Source of the DNA: JAIYDJ01 sp031398695
Lineage (GTDB): Bacteria > Pseudomonadota > Alphaproteobacteria > Rhodobacterales > Rhodobacteraceae
Direction of reading: 5' to 3'
NCBI GenBank assembly: GCA_031398695.1
Contig: JANNNU010000127.1
Coordinates: 15,623-79,622 of the forward strand
Length of the DNA stretch: 64,000 nucleotides
The position numbers and the translations under genes are program-made. Below the pieces are notes generated by a model. It was not told the origin of the DNA. It saw nothing but the letters and a program-made list of their open reading frames with translations, and did not search any database. Shown piece after piece: positions 18,725-26,694 of the stretch; the first letter of the stretch is position 1, and every line of letters begins with the position of its first letter.

Positions 18725-18935
18725 TAAAAGGGAATAGGCGGATCGGGCTGCTGCCACTGCCCGATCCGCCACTGTCCCGTCTCCGGGCGTCCATGCACAC
18801 GCGCCACCTGGGGGAGATGCTGCTCGCCCGCGTGCCGGATCTCTTAAACTTCGATGGGACGGCTGCCTGTATGAGCCTGTCTTTTTGTTCGCCTGTTCGG
18901 GGTCTTCGGCCGCCCCTGCCTTATTTTCCGTCCCA
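18725..18935 (-). ncRNA. UpsM-like 5'-UTR sRNA of the dcw operon (boundaries approximate)
   Basis: The mraZ leader ends in a perfect 12-bp hairpin followed by CCCTTTTA on the transcribed strand, 55 bp before the mraZ start. In Rhodobacter sphaeroides the mraZ leader yields the abundant sRNA UpsM, about 206 nt, by partial termination at such a hairpin. The same position, strand and architecture here support a homologue. The 3' end is set by the hairpin; the 5' end is inferred only from the known length. No primary-sequence comparison was possible. Confidence 0.5.
18737..18770 (-). terminator. Leader terminator/attenuator hairpin upstream of mraZ
   Basis: GGCGGATCGGGC (18737-18748) pairs perfectly with GCCCGATCCGCC (18759-18770) around a 10-base loop. 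On the mraZ-coding strand it is followed by TATTCCCTTTTATTGC, a weak U-rich tract. This is the strongest hairpin in the leader and would allow partial termination before mraZ. Confidence 0.7.
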
Positions 18936-18949
18936 TCGTTCGTGAGAAA

Positions 18950-18994
18950 AGGGATGCCATGGGATCACATGGTAATCAATGGAAAAATTTGGAC
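18950..18994 (+). repeat. Five 10-bp-phased AGGGA/TGGNN units in dcw upstream region
   Basis: On the plus strand AGGGA (18950), TGGGA (18960), TGGTA (18970), TGGAA (18980) and TGGAC (18990) recur exactly every 10 bp. MraZ boxes are TGGGN units separated by 5 bases, the same period. The orientation is opposite to mraZ and the units degrade along the array, so binding by MraZ is possible but unproven. Confidence 0.4.
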
Positions 18995-19231
18995 AGAGGG
19001 TGCGAAATCTTGTGTGACACATCTCTGTTACGCAGCATCTGGTGTCCGCGATGCCCAGATATAGGCAAATTTCAGCCTTCACGCGGGCGTGACCGCTAGA
19101 TGTTGTTTGGGGGAATTCTCGAGCCTACGACGGCTCCGGCCGAAAGAACTTCCAGAACGTGTTTCGTCCTGCGCCCACTGACGCGCCCATGCGCCGAGAA
19201 TCGGCAGAAACCCAGACTTTCGCCTCGGTTT

Positions 19232-19287
19232 TCCCAGTTCATCCCATGAAAAGTGATTCGCCGCAGACGCCGTCCCATCCAATCCCA
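19232..19287 (-). promoter_or_regulatory. Candidate MraZ boxes: two TGGGA-N5-TGGGA pairs
   Basis: On the mraZ-coding strand TGGGA occurs at 19283-19287 and 19273-19277, and again at 19242-19246 and 19232-19236. Each pair is spaced by exactly 5 bases, the published MraZ-box spacing. They lie 550-605 bp upstream of mraZ, just after the end of mrp, much further than in E. coli. The 18683-19353 gap otherwise shows only short unconvincing open frames, for example 67 codons at 19079-19282. Confidence 0.45.
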
Positions 19288-19353
19288 GACCACTGACCTG
19301 TCAGGCCCGCCGGGATCGGTCGCGCCGGGTTGCCCCGCGCGTGTCGGCCGCGA

Positions 19354-20421
19354 TCAGGCCATCCCGCCCGCAACCAGTCGCGCGGCGAGACGGGCATAGG
19401 CGTCGGCGATCGGCCCTTGCCCCGCGGCGATCGGAACCCCCGCATCGCCGGCCAGCCGCACGTCCAGCGACAGCGGAATTTCCCCAAGAAACGGCAGGTC
19501 CAGCTTGGCCGCCTCGGCCGCCACGCCGCCGTGGCCAAAGATGTGGGCCTCGTGACCGCAGTTGGGGCAGATGTAGGTCGACATGTTTTCCACCAGCCCC
19601 AGCACCGGCGTCTTGAGCTTGACGAACATGTCGAGCGCCTTGCGCGCGTCCAGCAGCGCCACGTCCTGCGGGGTGGAAATCACGATCGCTCCGGTCAGTT
19701 GCGTGCGCTGGCACAGGGTCAACTGAATGTCGCCGGTGCCGGGCGGCAGATCGACGATCAGGATGTCGAGCCGCCCCCAGTCCACCTGCGTGATCAGTTG
19801 TTGCAGCGCGCCCATGATCATGGGGCCGCGCCAGATCACCGCTTCGTCTTCTTTCAGCATCAGGCCGATCGACATCAGCGTGACGCCATGCGCGTGCAGC
19901 GGCTCGATCGTCTTGCCGTCGGGGGACGCCGGACGCTTGCTGACGCCCATCATGCGCGGCTGGCTCGGGCCATAGATGTCGGCATCCAGCAGCCCCACGC
20001 GGCGGCCCTGCCGCGCAAGCGCCACGGCGAGGTTCGAGGCCAGCGTCGACTTGCCGACACCGCCTTTGCCGGAGGCGATGGCAATGATGCGGTCCACGCC
20101 GGTGACGCGCTGCGGGCCGCCCTGCTGCGGGGTCGGATGCTGACCGATCTTCAGGCTGGGGGCTTTTTGCGCCGGGCCATGCGCGGTCATCACCACCTGA
20201 ACGCCCGAAACGCCCGGCAGCGCCCGCAAGGCGGCCTCGGCAGCCGCCTGTGCCGGAGCGAGCGCACGGGCGGCCTCTGCATCGGGCGCCTCGATCACAA
20301 AGCGCACCTGACCATCCTCGACCGACACGGCACGAATCAGGTCCGCCGCGATCAGCGACCGCCCGTCCGGCGTAGAGATCCGGGACAGAACCCCGGTCAC
20401 GTCGTCGCGCGTCACGGACAT
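19354..20421 (-). CDS. apbC: Mrp/NBP35-type Fe-S cluster carrier ATPase
   Basis: 355 residues. An N-terminal DUF59 domain (DDVTGVLSRISTPDGRSL) precedes a deviant Walker A P-loop, ASGKGGVGKSTLASNLA, then LLDADIYGPSQPRMMG and a CPNCGHEAHIFG CxxC pair. Mrp/ApbC proteins transfer Fe-S clusters to apoproteins in the cytoplasm, using the dimer-bridging CxxC. The start at 20421 (MSVTRDD) is supported by AAGGAG upstream; 24 further in-frame codons are not conserved. Monocistronic, with the dcw upstream region behind it. Confidence 0.92.
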   Translation of the reverse strand: MSVTRDDVTGVLSRISTPDGRSLIAADLIRAVSVEDGQVRFVIEAPDAEAARALAPAQAAAEAALRALPGVSGVQVVMTAHGPAQKAPSLKIGQHPTPQQGGPQRVTGVDRIIAIASGKGGVGKSTLASNLAVALARQGRRVGLLDADIYGPSQPRMMGVSKRPASPDGKTIEPLHAHGVTLMSIGLMLKEDEAVIWRGPMIMGALQQLITQVDWGRLDILIVDLPPGTGDIQLTLCQRTQLTGAIVISTPQDVALLDARKALDMFVKLKTPVLGLVENMSTYICPNCGHEAHIFGHGGVAAEAAKLDLPFLGEIPLSLDVRLAGDAGVPIAAGQGPIADAYARLAARLVAGGMA

Positions 20422-20525
20422 CGGTTTCTCCTTCGCATCGGTTTTGTGCAAGGTTGTGCGGATTGACACAAAGGGCAAGGGCTGCTTTACCAAACGCTCA
20501 AAAATTCAGCGAAGCGCCTGTTTTT

Positions 20526-20554
20526 CTTGAAATATTTGTAAACAAGAGCCATGC
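20526..20554 (+). promoter_or_regulatory. Possible RpoH-type promoter for the DUF1127/sRNA transcript
   Basis: CTTGAA at 20526-20531 is followed after 17 bases by CCATGC at 20549-20554, resembling an alphaproteobacterial heat-shock sigma promoter. The homologous DUF1127-CcsR locus of Rhodobacter sphaeroides is known to be driven by RpoHI/RpoHII. The -10 match is imperfect and the leader would be about 130 nt. The rest of the 20422-20689 gap shows nothing else recognisable. Confidence 0.3.
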
Positions 20555-20689
20555 GGTCGCTGCATGGCAGCAATGCGGTGCAGATCATTGTGCAATCGCA
20601 GCAATTGGCCCATGTTTGCCCTAACAGAACAGCAGGACTGTCCGGAACGATCCGGCGCGCTGATCTGAGAAAAGAATGTGAGGCTGAGA

Positions 20690-20905
20690 ATGGCATATGT
20701 GAACAGCACCCGTGTGGGCACCAATGGTCTGGCAGATCGCTTTGCCGCGATCGTCAAGGCAATTCGGCTGGCGGCACAGCGTCGGGCGATCTACGATCGG
20801 ACCGTGCGCGAACTGAACGGGCTGACCAACCGCGAATTGGCGGACCTGGGCATCGCCCGGTTGAACATCGAAGACGTGGCACGCGCCGCGGCTTACGGAA
20901 AATAA
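20690..20905 (+). CDS. DUF1127 small basic protein (CcaF1-like)
   Basis: 71 residues ending in the DUF1127 signature, YDRTVRELNGLTNRELADLG then IARLNIEDVARAAAYG. The ATG at 20690 has GAGG upstream; an in-frame GTG at 20678 is less likely. In Rhodobacter sphaeroides the homologue RSP_6037 (CcaF1) is an RNA-binding protein co-transcribed with four CCTCCTCCC-loop sRNAs during stress. Here the gene is followed within 20 bases by the same kind of array, which strongly supports orthology. Confidence 0.9.
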   Translation: MAYVNSTRVGTNGLADRFAAIVKAIRLAAQRRAIYDRTVRELNGLTNRELADLGIARLNIEDVARAAAYGK

Positions 20906-20910
20906 GGTTT

Positions 20911-20992
20911 TTGTCCGGCCTCCACCTCCTCCCGGGGGCCCATGACAAGCGCGGCGGTGCTTTTCCTCCTCCCTGGCGCCGCCGCTTTTTCT
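20911..20992 (+). ncRNA. ccsR1: CcsR/cuckoo-family sRNA, copy 1
   Basis: Two hairpins each present CCTCCTCCC in the loop (20925-20933 and 20965-20973). Hairpin 1 pairs 20917-20923 with 20934-20940. Hairpin 2 pairs 20951-20960 with 20976-20985 and is followed by TTTTT, a good Rho-independent terminator. The two anti-Shine-Dalgarno-like loops are the defining feature of the cuckoo RNA family. First copy, directly after the DUF1127 stop. Confidence 0.85.
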
Positions 20993-21007
20993 ACCGGACT
21001 GCTGGGT

Positions 21008-21095
21008 CCGGTTTCAGTTTGGTCGCCCCTTCCTCCTCCCTGGGGTGATCAGATCAGCGGCGGCCCTATCCTCCTCCCGGGGTCGCCGCGCAAAA
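21008..21095 (+). ncRNA. ccsR2: CcsR/cuckoo-family sRNA, copy 2
   Basis: CCTCCTCCC loops at 21032-21040 and 21070-21078. Hairpin 1 pairs 21021-21029 with 21042-21050 (some G-U pairs). Hairpin 2 pairs 21057-21066 with 21080-21089 (one G-U pair). No U-tract follows, so the 3' end probably arises by processing of a longer transcript. Confidence 0.82.
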
Positions 21096-21117
21096 ATCGG
21101 GGTTTGCGAGCCCTGAA

Positions 21118-21200
21118 CGACGTTTGAGCGGCCCCTCCTCCTCCCTGGGCCGGTCAGATCAGCGGCGGCCCCCTCCTCCTCCCTGGGGTCGCCGCGCAGG
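21118..21200 (+). ncRNA. ccsR3: CcsR/cuckoo-family sRNA, copy 3
   Basis: CCTCCTCCC loops at 21137-21145 and 21175-21183. The second hairpin uses GCGGCGG...TCGCCGC arms at 21162-21195, almost identical to copies 2 and 4. A short linker with CAGGTTTTA follows. Spacing between the two loops (38 bp) equals copy 2. Confidence 0.82.
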
Positions 21201-21227
21201 TTTTAGGGGACAGTGTGCCCCACATGG

Positions 21228-21315
21228 TGTTTGAGCGGTCTCCTCCTCCTCCCTGAGGCCGATCAAATCAGCGGCGACCCCCTCCTCCTCCCTGGGGTCG
21301 CCGCGCCCCTCTCCC
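21228..21315 (+). ncRNA. ccsR4: CcsR/cuckoo-family sRNA, copy 4
   Basis: CCTCCTCCC loops at 21245-21253 and 21284-21292. The second hairpin has a perfect 11-bp stem, GCGGCGACCCC (21271-21281) with GGGGTCGCCGC (21294-21304), followed by CCCCTCTCCCCTT. Last of the four copies; benE starts 53 bp later on the same strand. Confidence 0.82.
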
Positions 21316-21367
21316 CTTGCAGGCCGCAGATCGCCCGATAGGGTAGAGTGAGCACCGGGGGCGGCAG

Positions 21368-22513
21368 ATGCGCATTTCCATGATTTCGGCAGCCCTCGTG
21401 GCGGCGCTCGTTGGCTACGGCAGTACGATTGCGCTCTTGCTGTCGGCGGCGGCGGCGGTCGGGGCCACACCGGCGCAGACCGCGAGCTGGGTGCTGGCGA
21501 TCAGCCTGGCCAAGGCGGCAGGCTCGGCCGGCCTTAGCCTCGCGACCCGGGTGCCGGTGGTGCTGGCGTGGTCGACCGCTGGTGCGGCGCTGATCGCGGC
21601 GACCGAGGGCGTCACGATGGCCGAGGCGGTCGGGGCGTTCGTGCTGGCGGGCGGGCTGGTCGCGCTGACGGCGGTGGTGCGCCCGTTGGGGCGCGCGGTC
21701 GCGGCAATCCCAGACGGGGTCGCAGCCGCGATGCTGGCAGGGGTCCTGCTGCCCTTTTGCCTCAAGGGCGCGGTCGCGACGCAAACGCTGCCGCTGGTTG
21801 TGTTGCCGATGGTCGCGGTGTTTGCGGTGGTGCGGTTGCGCAATCCGGCCGTGGCGGTGCTGGCGTCGCTGGCGTTGGGCCTGATCGCGGCATTCTCCTT
21901 TGGGCTGGCGCAATGGCCCGCGCTGTCGTGGCCCGTGCCGGTTCTGACGCTGATCGTGCCGGCGTTTCGGATCGAGGTTCTGGCCGGCCTTGGACTGCCG
22001 CTCTATCTCGTCACCATGGCGTCGCAAAACCTGCCCGGCTTCGCGATTCTGCGCGCAGCCGGATACGAGCCGCCGGTGCGGCCGGCGCTGCTGACGACCG
22101 GGGCCTTGTCGGCGCTGTCTGGGCTGTTCGGTGCCCACACCACCAGCATGGCAGCGATCACCGCGGCGATCTGCCTGGGCGACGACGTGCATCCCGACCG
22201 CGATCAACGCTGGAAGGTGGGACTGGCCTACGGCGGGTTTTGGGTGGCACTGGGGCTTTTGAGCCCGGTGATCCTGCCGCTGCTGGCTGCCTTGCCCGCC
22301 GCGTTGATGACCGGACTGGTGGCGCTGGCGTTGCTCGGCCCGCTGATGGGGGCGCTGACCGGGGCGTTCATGCCGCCAGCCACCCGTTTTGCCGCCGTCA
22401 TGACGCTGGCCGTCACCGGATCCGGCGTTTCGGCCTTCGGCGTCGGCGCGGCGTTCTGGGGTCTTTTGGCCGGCTTGGCGGTGCAAGGGCTGACGCGCGC
22501 TGCGGCCCGCTAA
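21368..22513 (+). CDS. benE: BenE-family benzoate/proton symporter-like transporter
   Basis: 381 residues, almost entirely hydrophobic with about 12 predicted membrane segments, in the BenE (benzoate:H+ symporter) subgroup of the NCS2-like fold. Landmarks are PVPVLTLIVPAF, MASQNLPGFAILRAAGYEPP, LSGLFGAHTTSMAAITAAIC, and FWVALGLLSPVILPLLAALP. It probably imports an aromatic or small carboxylic acid across the inner membrane. No benzoate catabolic gene is adjacent, so the substrate is uncertain. It may receive readthrough from the sRNA array upstream. Its stop overlaps the convergent tauE stop by 4 bp. Confidence 0.85.
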   Translation: MRISMISAALVAALVGYGSTIALLLSAAAAVGATPAQTASWVLAISLAKAAGSAGLSLATRVPVVLAWSTAGAALIAATEGVTMAEAVGAFVLAGGLVALTAVVRPLGRAVAAIPDGVAAAMLAGVLLPFCLKGAVATQTLPLVVLPMVAVFAVVRLRNPAVAVLASLALGLIAAFSFGLAQWPALSWPVPVLTLIVPAFRIEVLAGLGLPLYLVTMASQNLPGFAILRAAGYEPPVRPALLTTGALSALSGLFGAHTTSMAAITAAICLGDDVHPDRDQRWKVGLAYGGFWVALGLLSPVILPLLAALPAALMTGLVALALLGPLMGALTGAFMPPATRFAAVMTLAVTGSGVSAFGVGAAFWGLLAGLAVQGLTRAAAR

Positions 22514-23256
22514 AGCACCGATTTCAGCAGACCCATCGCCGCAAGCCCCGCAAGCAGGAAGATGGCAAACCGCCGGAAATCCCGCGGATCGGTGCGCAGA
22601 AAGTGCCGCCCGCCAAGCCAGATGCCCAGAACGACGATCGGGATCGACAGGGCCGCCGCATAAAGCGTGTCCCAGGTCACCAGCCCATGCCACCACATAA
22701 CCGGCGCCGAATACACATCCAGAACCGCGAAATACGCAATCAGCGTGGCGCGAAACGTGGCCGCGTTCATCCCTTGCGCCGTGAAATAGGTGGCGACCGG
22801 CAGACCACCCATGCCCGGCGCATTGGCAAGCCCCGAGGCAAGGCCTACCGCCAGATGCCCCGCGTCGCCTTGCGGGCGGGTGATCCGCCAGCCCATCAGC
22901 ATCACACCGCACATGAAAAGCACATAAACCGCCACGACGGCGCGCGCGGCGTCGATCCCCACACCCGTCAGCGCCCAAAGCCCCAGCGGCAGCCCCACCG
23001 CCGCGCCGATCATCAGCATGACCACCCGCCGCCATGCAACATCGCGCCACACGCCAGCCCATTGCTGAACCGTCATGCCGAATTCGCAAAACAGCACGAC
23101 CGCGACGAAATTCAGCGGATTGGTGACCAGCGCCGACGAGGCAACGATCAGCGCCGAAAAGCCAAAGCCGGAATAGCCGCGCACGAAGGACGCGACGAGA
23201 AACGCGACCGCCATGAACAGCGCGGTGGCGGGGGTGAGGTCGAAGGGGAGGGTCAT
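22510..23256 (-). CDS. tauE: Sulfite exporter TauE/SafE family permease
   Basis: 248 residues with about eight membrane helices and the TauE/SafE repeat features YSGFGFSALIVASSALVTN and GLASGLANAPGMGGLPVATYF. Members of this family export sulfite or sulfonates. It lies downstream of xsc, whose product releases sulfite from sulfoacetaldehyde, so export of toxic sulfite is the likely role. It is separated from xsc by 83 bp containing a repeated 3'-UTR element. Confidence 0.85.
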   Translation of the reverse strand: MTLPFDLTPATALFMAVAFLVASFVRGYSGFGFSALIVASSALVTNPLNFVAVVLFCEFGMTVQQWAGVWRDVAWRRVVMLMIGAAVGLPLGLWALTGVGIDAARAVVAVYVLFMCGVMLMGWRITRPQGDAGHLAVGLASGLANAPGMGGLPVATYFTAQGMNAATFRATLIAYFAVLDVYSAPVMWWHGLVTWDTLYAAALSIPIVVLGIWLGGRHFLRTDPRDFRRFAIFLLAGLAAMGLLKSVL

Positions 23257-23285
23257 GTTCGACCTTTTCGCGAGCTGAGAAGTCG

Positions 23286-23334
23286 GGGGGTTTCACACCC
23301 CCCTACCCCCGTGGGATATTTGCGAACAGATGAT
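23286..23334 (-). repeat. Recurrent 3'-UTR element, copy A (after xsc)
   Basis: A run of C and G followed by GGGATATTTGCGAACAGATG, ending a few bases from the xsc stop. Two further copies lie at 28162-28209 and 38831-38880, each immediately after a minus-strand stop codon. This copy is the most diverged. Confidence 0.6.
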
Positions 23335-23339
23335 GCGGA

Positions 23340-25121
23340 TCAGGCCTGTTCGCGCATGTCAGCGGGGTTGATGCCGGCCACCGCCACCGGTTTCTTCATC
23401 GCGTCGCGGCGGAACGGCTCGCCGAGTTCCTGATTGATCAGCGCCTCAATCAGGGTGGTCTTGCCGTGATCCATCTGATCTGTGATCGCCTGGAGCAACG
23501 CGGCGGTGAGTTCGTCCTTCGTGCGGGCGACTACGCCTTGCAATCCGCAGGCGCGGGCGATGGCCGCGTACGACACGCCTTCATCCAGTTCGGTGCCGAC
23601 GAAATTGTCGTCGTACCAAAGGGTCGAGTTGCGTTTTTCGGCACCCCACTGGTAGTTCCGAAACACCACTTGGGTGATCGCGGGCCACTCGGGGCGGCCG
23701 ATCGCGGTCAGTTCGGTCACCGCGATGCCGAAGGCCCCATCGCCGGAAAAGCCCACCACCGGCGTATCGGGGCAGCCGATTTTCGCACCGACCACCGACG
23801 GCAAGCCGTAGCCGCAAGGCCCGAACAGGCCGGGGGCAAGGTATTTGCGGCCCTGCTCGAACGTCGGATAGGCGTTGCCGATGGCGCAGTTGTTGCCGAT
23901 GTCGCTTGAGATGATCGCCTCGCGCGGCAAGGCGGCCTGAATCGCGCGCCACGCCATCCGGGGGCTCATCCAGTCAGGTTTCGCGGCGCGCGCGCGGCTG
24001 TTCCAGGTGGTGCCGGGGTCGTCGTTTTCGTGGTCCATCGAGGACAGCGCCTGCGCCCAGGCGGATTTCGTCTGCGCGATCAGGTGCTTGCGCGCCGTGC
24101 GGTCGAAGTCGCCGGCAGTGGGGGCGAGACGGGCCAGGATCGCCTCGGCCACCTTTTTCGCGTCACCGACGATGCCGATGGTGACCGTCTTGGTCAGCCC
24201 GATACGATCGGGGTTGATGTCGACCTGGATGATCCTTGCCGCCTTCGGCCAATAGTCGAGCCCGTAGCCCGGCAGGGTCGAAAACGGGTTCAGCCGGGTG
24301 CCGAGGGCGAGAACGACATCGGCCTTTGCGATCAGTTCCATCGCCGCCTTCGATCCGTTGTAGCCTAGCGGCCCGGCAAACAGCGGATGCGAGCCCGGGA
24401 AGGCGTCGTTGTGCTGGTAACCGACGCAAACCGGGGCATCGAGACGCTCGGCGAGCGCCCGGCTGGCCGGGATGCCCCCGGCGAGAACCACGCCCGCGCC
24501 GTTCAGGATGACCGGAAATTTCGCGCCGGACAGCAAGCTTGCCGCCTCGGCGATCGCGGCCTCTCCCCCCGCGGGGCGTTCGAAAGCGACGATGGCGGGC
24601 AGGTCGATGTCGATCACCTGGGTCCAGTAATCGCGCGGCATGTTGATCTGCGCCGGGGCCGAGGCGCGCTTGGCCGCGAGGATGACGCGGTTCAGCACTT
24701 CGGCCACGCGCGACGGATCGCGGACCTCTTCCTGATATGCGACCATGTCGGCGAACAGCGCCATCTGCTCGACCTCCTGAAAGCCGCCCATCCCGATGGT
24801 CTTGTTGGCGGCCTGAGGGGTGACCAGCAGCAGCGGCGTGTGGTTCCAGTAGGCGGTCTTCACGGCGGTGACGAAGTTGGTGATGCCGGGGCCATTCTGC
24901 GCGATCATCATCGACATGCGCCCCGACGCGCGGGTGTAGCCGTCGGCCATCATCCCACCGGACCCTTCGTGCGCGCAGTCCCAGAAGGTGATGCCCGCGC
25001 GTGGAAACAGGTCCGAGATCGGCATGAAGGCAGAGCCGATGATCCCGAACGCATGGGCAATGCCATGCATCTGCAGGGTTTTCACGAACGCTTCTTCGGT
25101 GGTCATCTTCATGTCGGGCAT
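23340..25121 (-). CDS. xsc: Sulfoacetaldehyde acetyltransferase
   Basis: 593-residue thiamine-diphosphate enzyme. The N-terminus has GIAHAFGIIGSAFMPISDLF and CAHEGSGGMMADGYTRASG; the ThDP-binding motif is GDGAFGIAV through NYQWGAEKRN near residue 490. These are the diagnostic segments of Xsc rather than acetolactate synthase. It converts sulfoacetaldehyde and phosphate to acetyl phosphate and sulfite, the desulfonating step of taurine dissimilation. It sits 57 bp after tauR, with tpa further upstream. No phosphotransacetylase gene is present here. Confidence 0.95.
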   Translation of the reverse strand: MPDMKMTTEEAFVKTLQMHGIAHAFGIIGSAFMPISDLFPRAGITFWDCAHEGSGGMMADGYTRASGRMSMMIAQNGPGITNFVTAVKTAYWNHTPLLLVTPQAANKTIGMGGFQEVEQMALFADMVAYQEEVRDPSRVAEVLNRVILAAKRASAPAQINMPRDYWTQVIDIDLPAIVAFERPAGGEAAIAEAASLLSGAKFPVILNGAGVVLAGGIPASRALAERLDAPVCVGYQHNDAFPGSHPLFAGPLGYNGSKAAMELIAKADVVLALGTRLNPFSTLPGYGLDYWPKAARIIQVDINPDRIGLTKTVTIGIVGDAKKVAEAILARLAPTAGDFDRTARKHLIAQTKSAWAQALSSMDHENDDPGTTWNSRARAAKPDWMSPRMAWRAIQAALPREAIISSDIGNNCAIGNAYPTFEQGRKYLAPGLFGPCGYGLPSVVGAKIGCPDTPVVGFSGDGAFGIAVTELTAIGRPEWPAITQVVFRNYQWGAEKRNSTLWYDDNFVGTELDEGVSYAAIARACGLQGVVARTKDELTAALLQAITDQMDHGKTTLIEALINQELGEPFRRDAMKKPVAVAGINPADMREQA

Positions 25122-25178
25122 CCTTGGGTTCGGCGGCAGTCTAGGGCTGCCTTGGGTCGGTCGATAGGGCCAGAGGGT

Positions 25179-26636
25179 TCAGGCGGTTAAGTCCAGCGCC
25201 CGGCCGATCCGCGCGATGCCTTCGGGTATCTTGGCGGGCGGGATCGACGAATAGGCGAGGCGATAAAAATTGTTTGGTCCCGTCGCACCATAGAAGGGGC
25301 GTCCTGGCTCTATCAACACCCCCTGGCTGCGCAAGGTGGCGGCCAACGCGACGGTCCCTGTGCCCTTTGGCGCCTCCATCCAGAAACTGGACCCCCCGAA
25401 GGCGCCGCGTCCGGCGACCGTCAGGCGCGCGTCGGCGATCGCCTCTTCCATCACCAGCCGACGGCGTCGGTAGGCGGCCTGCATACGGGTGATCAGCGTG
25501 TCGTAATGGCCCAGCGACAGGAAGTAGGCGGTGGTGCGCTGAATGTGGCCGGGGGGGTGGCGCAGCACGGCGGTGCGCAAGGCGCGGGCCAGACGAATGA
25601 AACTGGCAGGGCCCACGAGATAGCCGAGCCGCAGGCCGGGAAACAGCGATTTGGAAAACGACCCGGCGTGGATCACCCGGCCTTCGGTATCGAGCGACTT
25701 GAGCGAGGGGGAGACCGATTTCAGAAACGACATCTCGAACTCGTAATCGTCTTCCACGATCACGAAATCACCGTCCGACGCGGCCTTGAGAAACGCCATG
25801 CGCCGGTCGAGCGGCATCGTCGCGTTCGTCGGGCAGTGGTGGCTGGCGGTGGTGAAGACGACATCGGTGGGCGGCAGCGCATCCGGCGGCAGGCCGTGGG
25901 CATCGACATCGACGGGGATCACGTGCGCCTCCGTCAGGCCAAGGACTTGCCTAAGCCCAGGATAACACGGGTTTTCCACCACCGCGCGGCGGCCCGGCGG
26001 CAGCAGGACCTGTGCCGCCAGCCAAAGGCCATTCTGCGCCCCCAGCGTCAGCAGAACCTGATCGGGCTGTGCCTCGATCCCGCGGCGGGGCAACAGGGTG
26101 CGGATCAGGGTTTCGATCAACAACGGGTCGTCGGCGTCGATGTAATCCGACGTCATCGCCGGAAAGTCGCGCTTGCCGAGTGCGCGCAGCGCGCAGGCCC
26201 GCCAGTTCTGGTGATCGAACAGCGACGCATCCGGCTGGCCGTAGATGAACAGATAGGGATAGTCGCGCCAATCTGCCGGCTTGGCGACCGGCCCCAGCGT
26301 GTCGAATCGACCAGACGCCAAGGCCGCATAGTCGACCGCTTCGCGCGGGGGCGGGCTGCGGGCGAAGTGCGGTGGGCGCGGCGCGGTTTGCGAGACGAAG
26401 AACCCGGACCGGCCCCGCGGCGTCAGATAATCCGAACTGACGAGATCGGCATAGGCCAGTGTGACCGTGATGCGGCTGACCCCAAGATGCGCGGCCAGCC
26501 CGCGAGACGACGGCATCTTGTCGCCGGGACGAAACCGGCCCGTCAGGATACCGTCAGCGACCATCTGGCGAATGCGCTGCTGCAGGGTGCCTGCTGTCGC
26601 AGGAGCCAAAAAGAACGTCTCGACCGGGATCAACAT
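25179..26636 (-). CDS. tauR: MocR/GntR-type regulator of taurine catabolism
   Basis: 485 residues: an N-terminal GntR winged helix (RIRQMVADGILTGRFRPGDK, MPSSRGLAAHLGVSRITVTL) joined to a class I aminotransferase-like domain with SFSKSLFPGLRLGYLV, where the Lys would bind PLP. This is the MocR architecture of TauR, PdxR and GabR. The gene lies between tpa and xsc on the same strand, whereas TauR is usually divergent from its targets. It probably senses taurine as a PLP adduct and activates tpa. Confidence 0.88.
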   Translation of the reverse strand: MLIPVETFFLAPATAGTLQQRIRQMVADGILTGRFRPGDKMPSSRGLAAHLGVSRITVTLAYADLVSSDYLTPRGRSGFFVSQTAPRPPHFARSPPPREAVDYAALASGRFDTLGPVAKPADWRDYPYLFIYGQPDASLFDHQNWRACALRALGKRDFPAMTSDYIDADDPLLIETLIRTLLPRRGIEAQPDQVLLTLGAQNGLWLAAQVLLPPGRRAVVENPCYPGLRQVLGLTEAHVIPVDVDAHGLPPDALPPTDVVFTTASHHCPTNATMPLDRRMAFLKAASDGDFVIVEDDYEFEMSFLKSVSPSLKSLDTEGRVIHAGSFSKSLFPGLRLGYLVGPASFIRLARALRTAVLRHPPGHIQRTTAYFLSLGHYDTLITRMQAAYRRRRLVMEEAIADARLTVAGRGAFGGSSFWMEAPKGTGTVALAATLRSQGVLIEPGRPFYGATGPNNFYRLAYSSIPPAKIPEGIARIGRALDLTA

Positions 26637-26694
26637 GTGGACCTATTGCGCGACGAACTGGCCCTATTGGGCCAGCTGGCACGCAACAAGTCAA

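Noticed and set aside
19079..19293. Two overlapping 65-67 codon minus-strand frames between mrp and mraZ
   Set aside because: No ribosome binding site, no recognisable sequence, and they overlap the TGGGA repeats; nothing supports translation.
18683..19353. RNase P RNA gene (rnpB) upstream of mraZ
   Set aside because: I looked for the conserved GAAAGTCCGGGCTCC-like core on both strands and did not see it.
20911..21315. Regularly spaced repeats resembling a CRISPR array
   Set aside because: The repeated element is only 9 bp within hairpin loops, the intervening sequence is itself repeated rather than unique, and no cas gene is nearby.
21263..23296. 677-codon minus-strand frame across benE and tauE
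   Set aside because: It is out of frame with tauE and antisense to benE and the sRNA array, with no recognisable domain.
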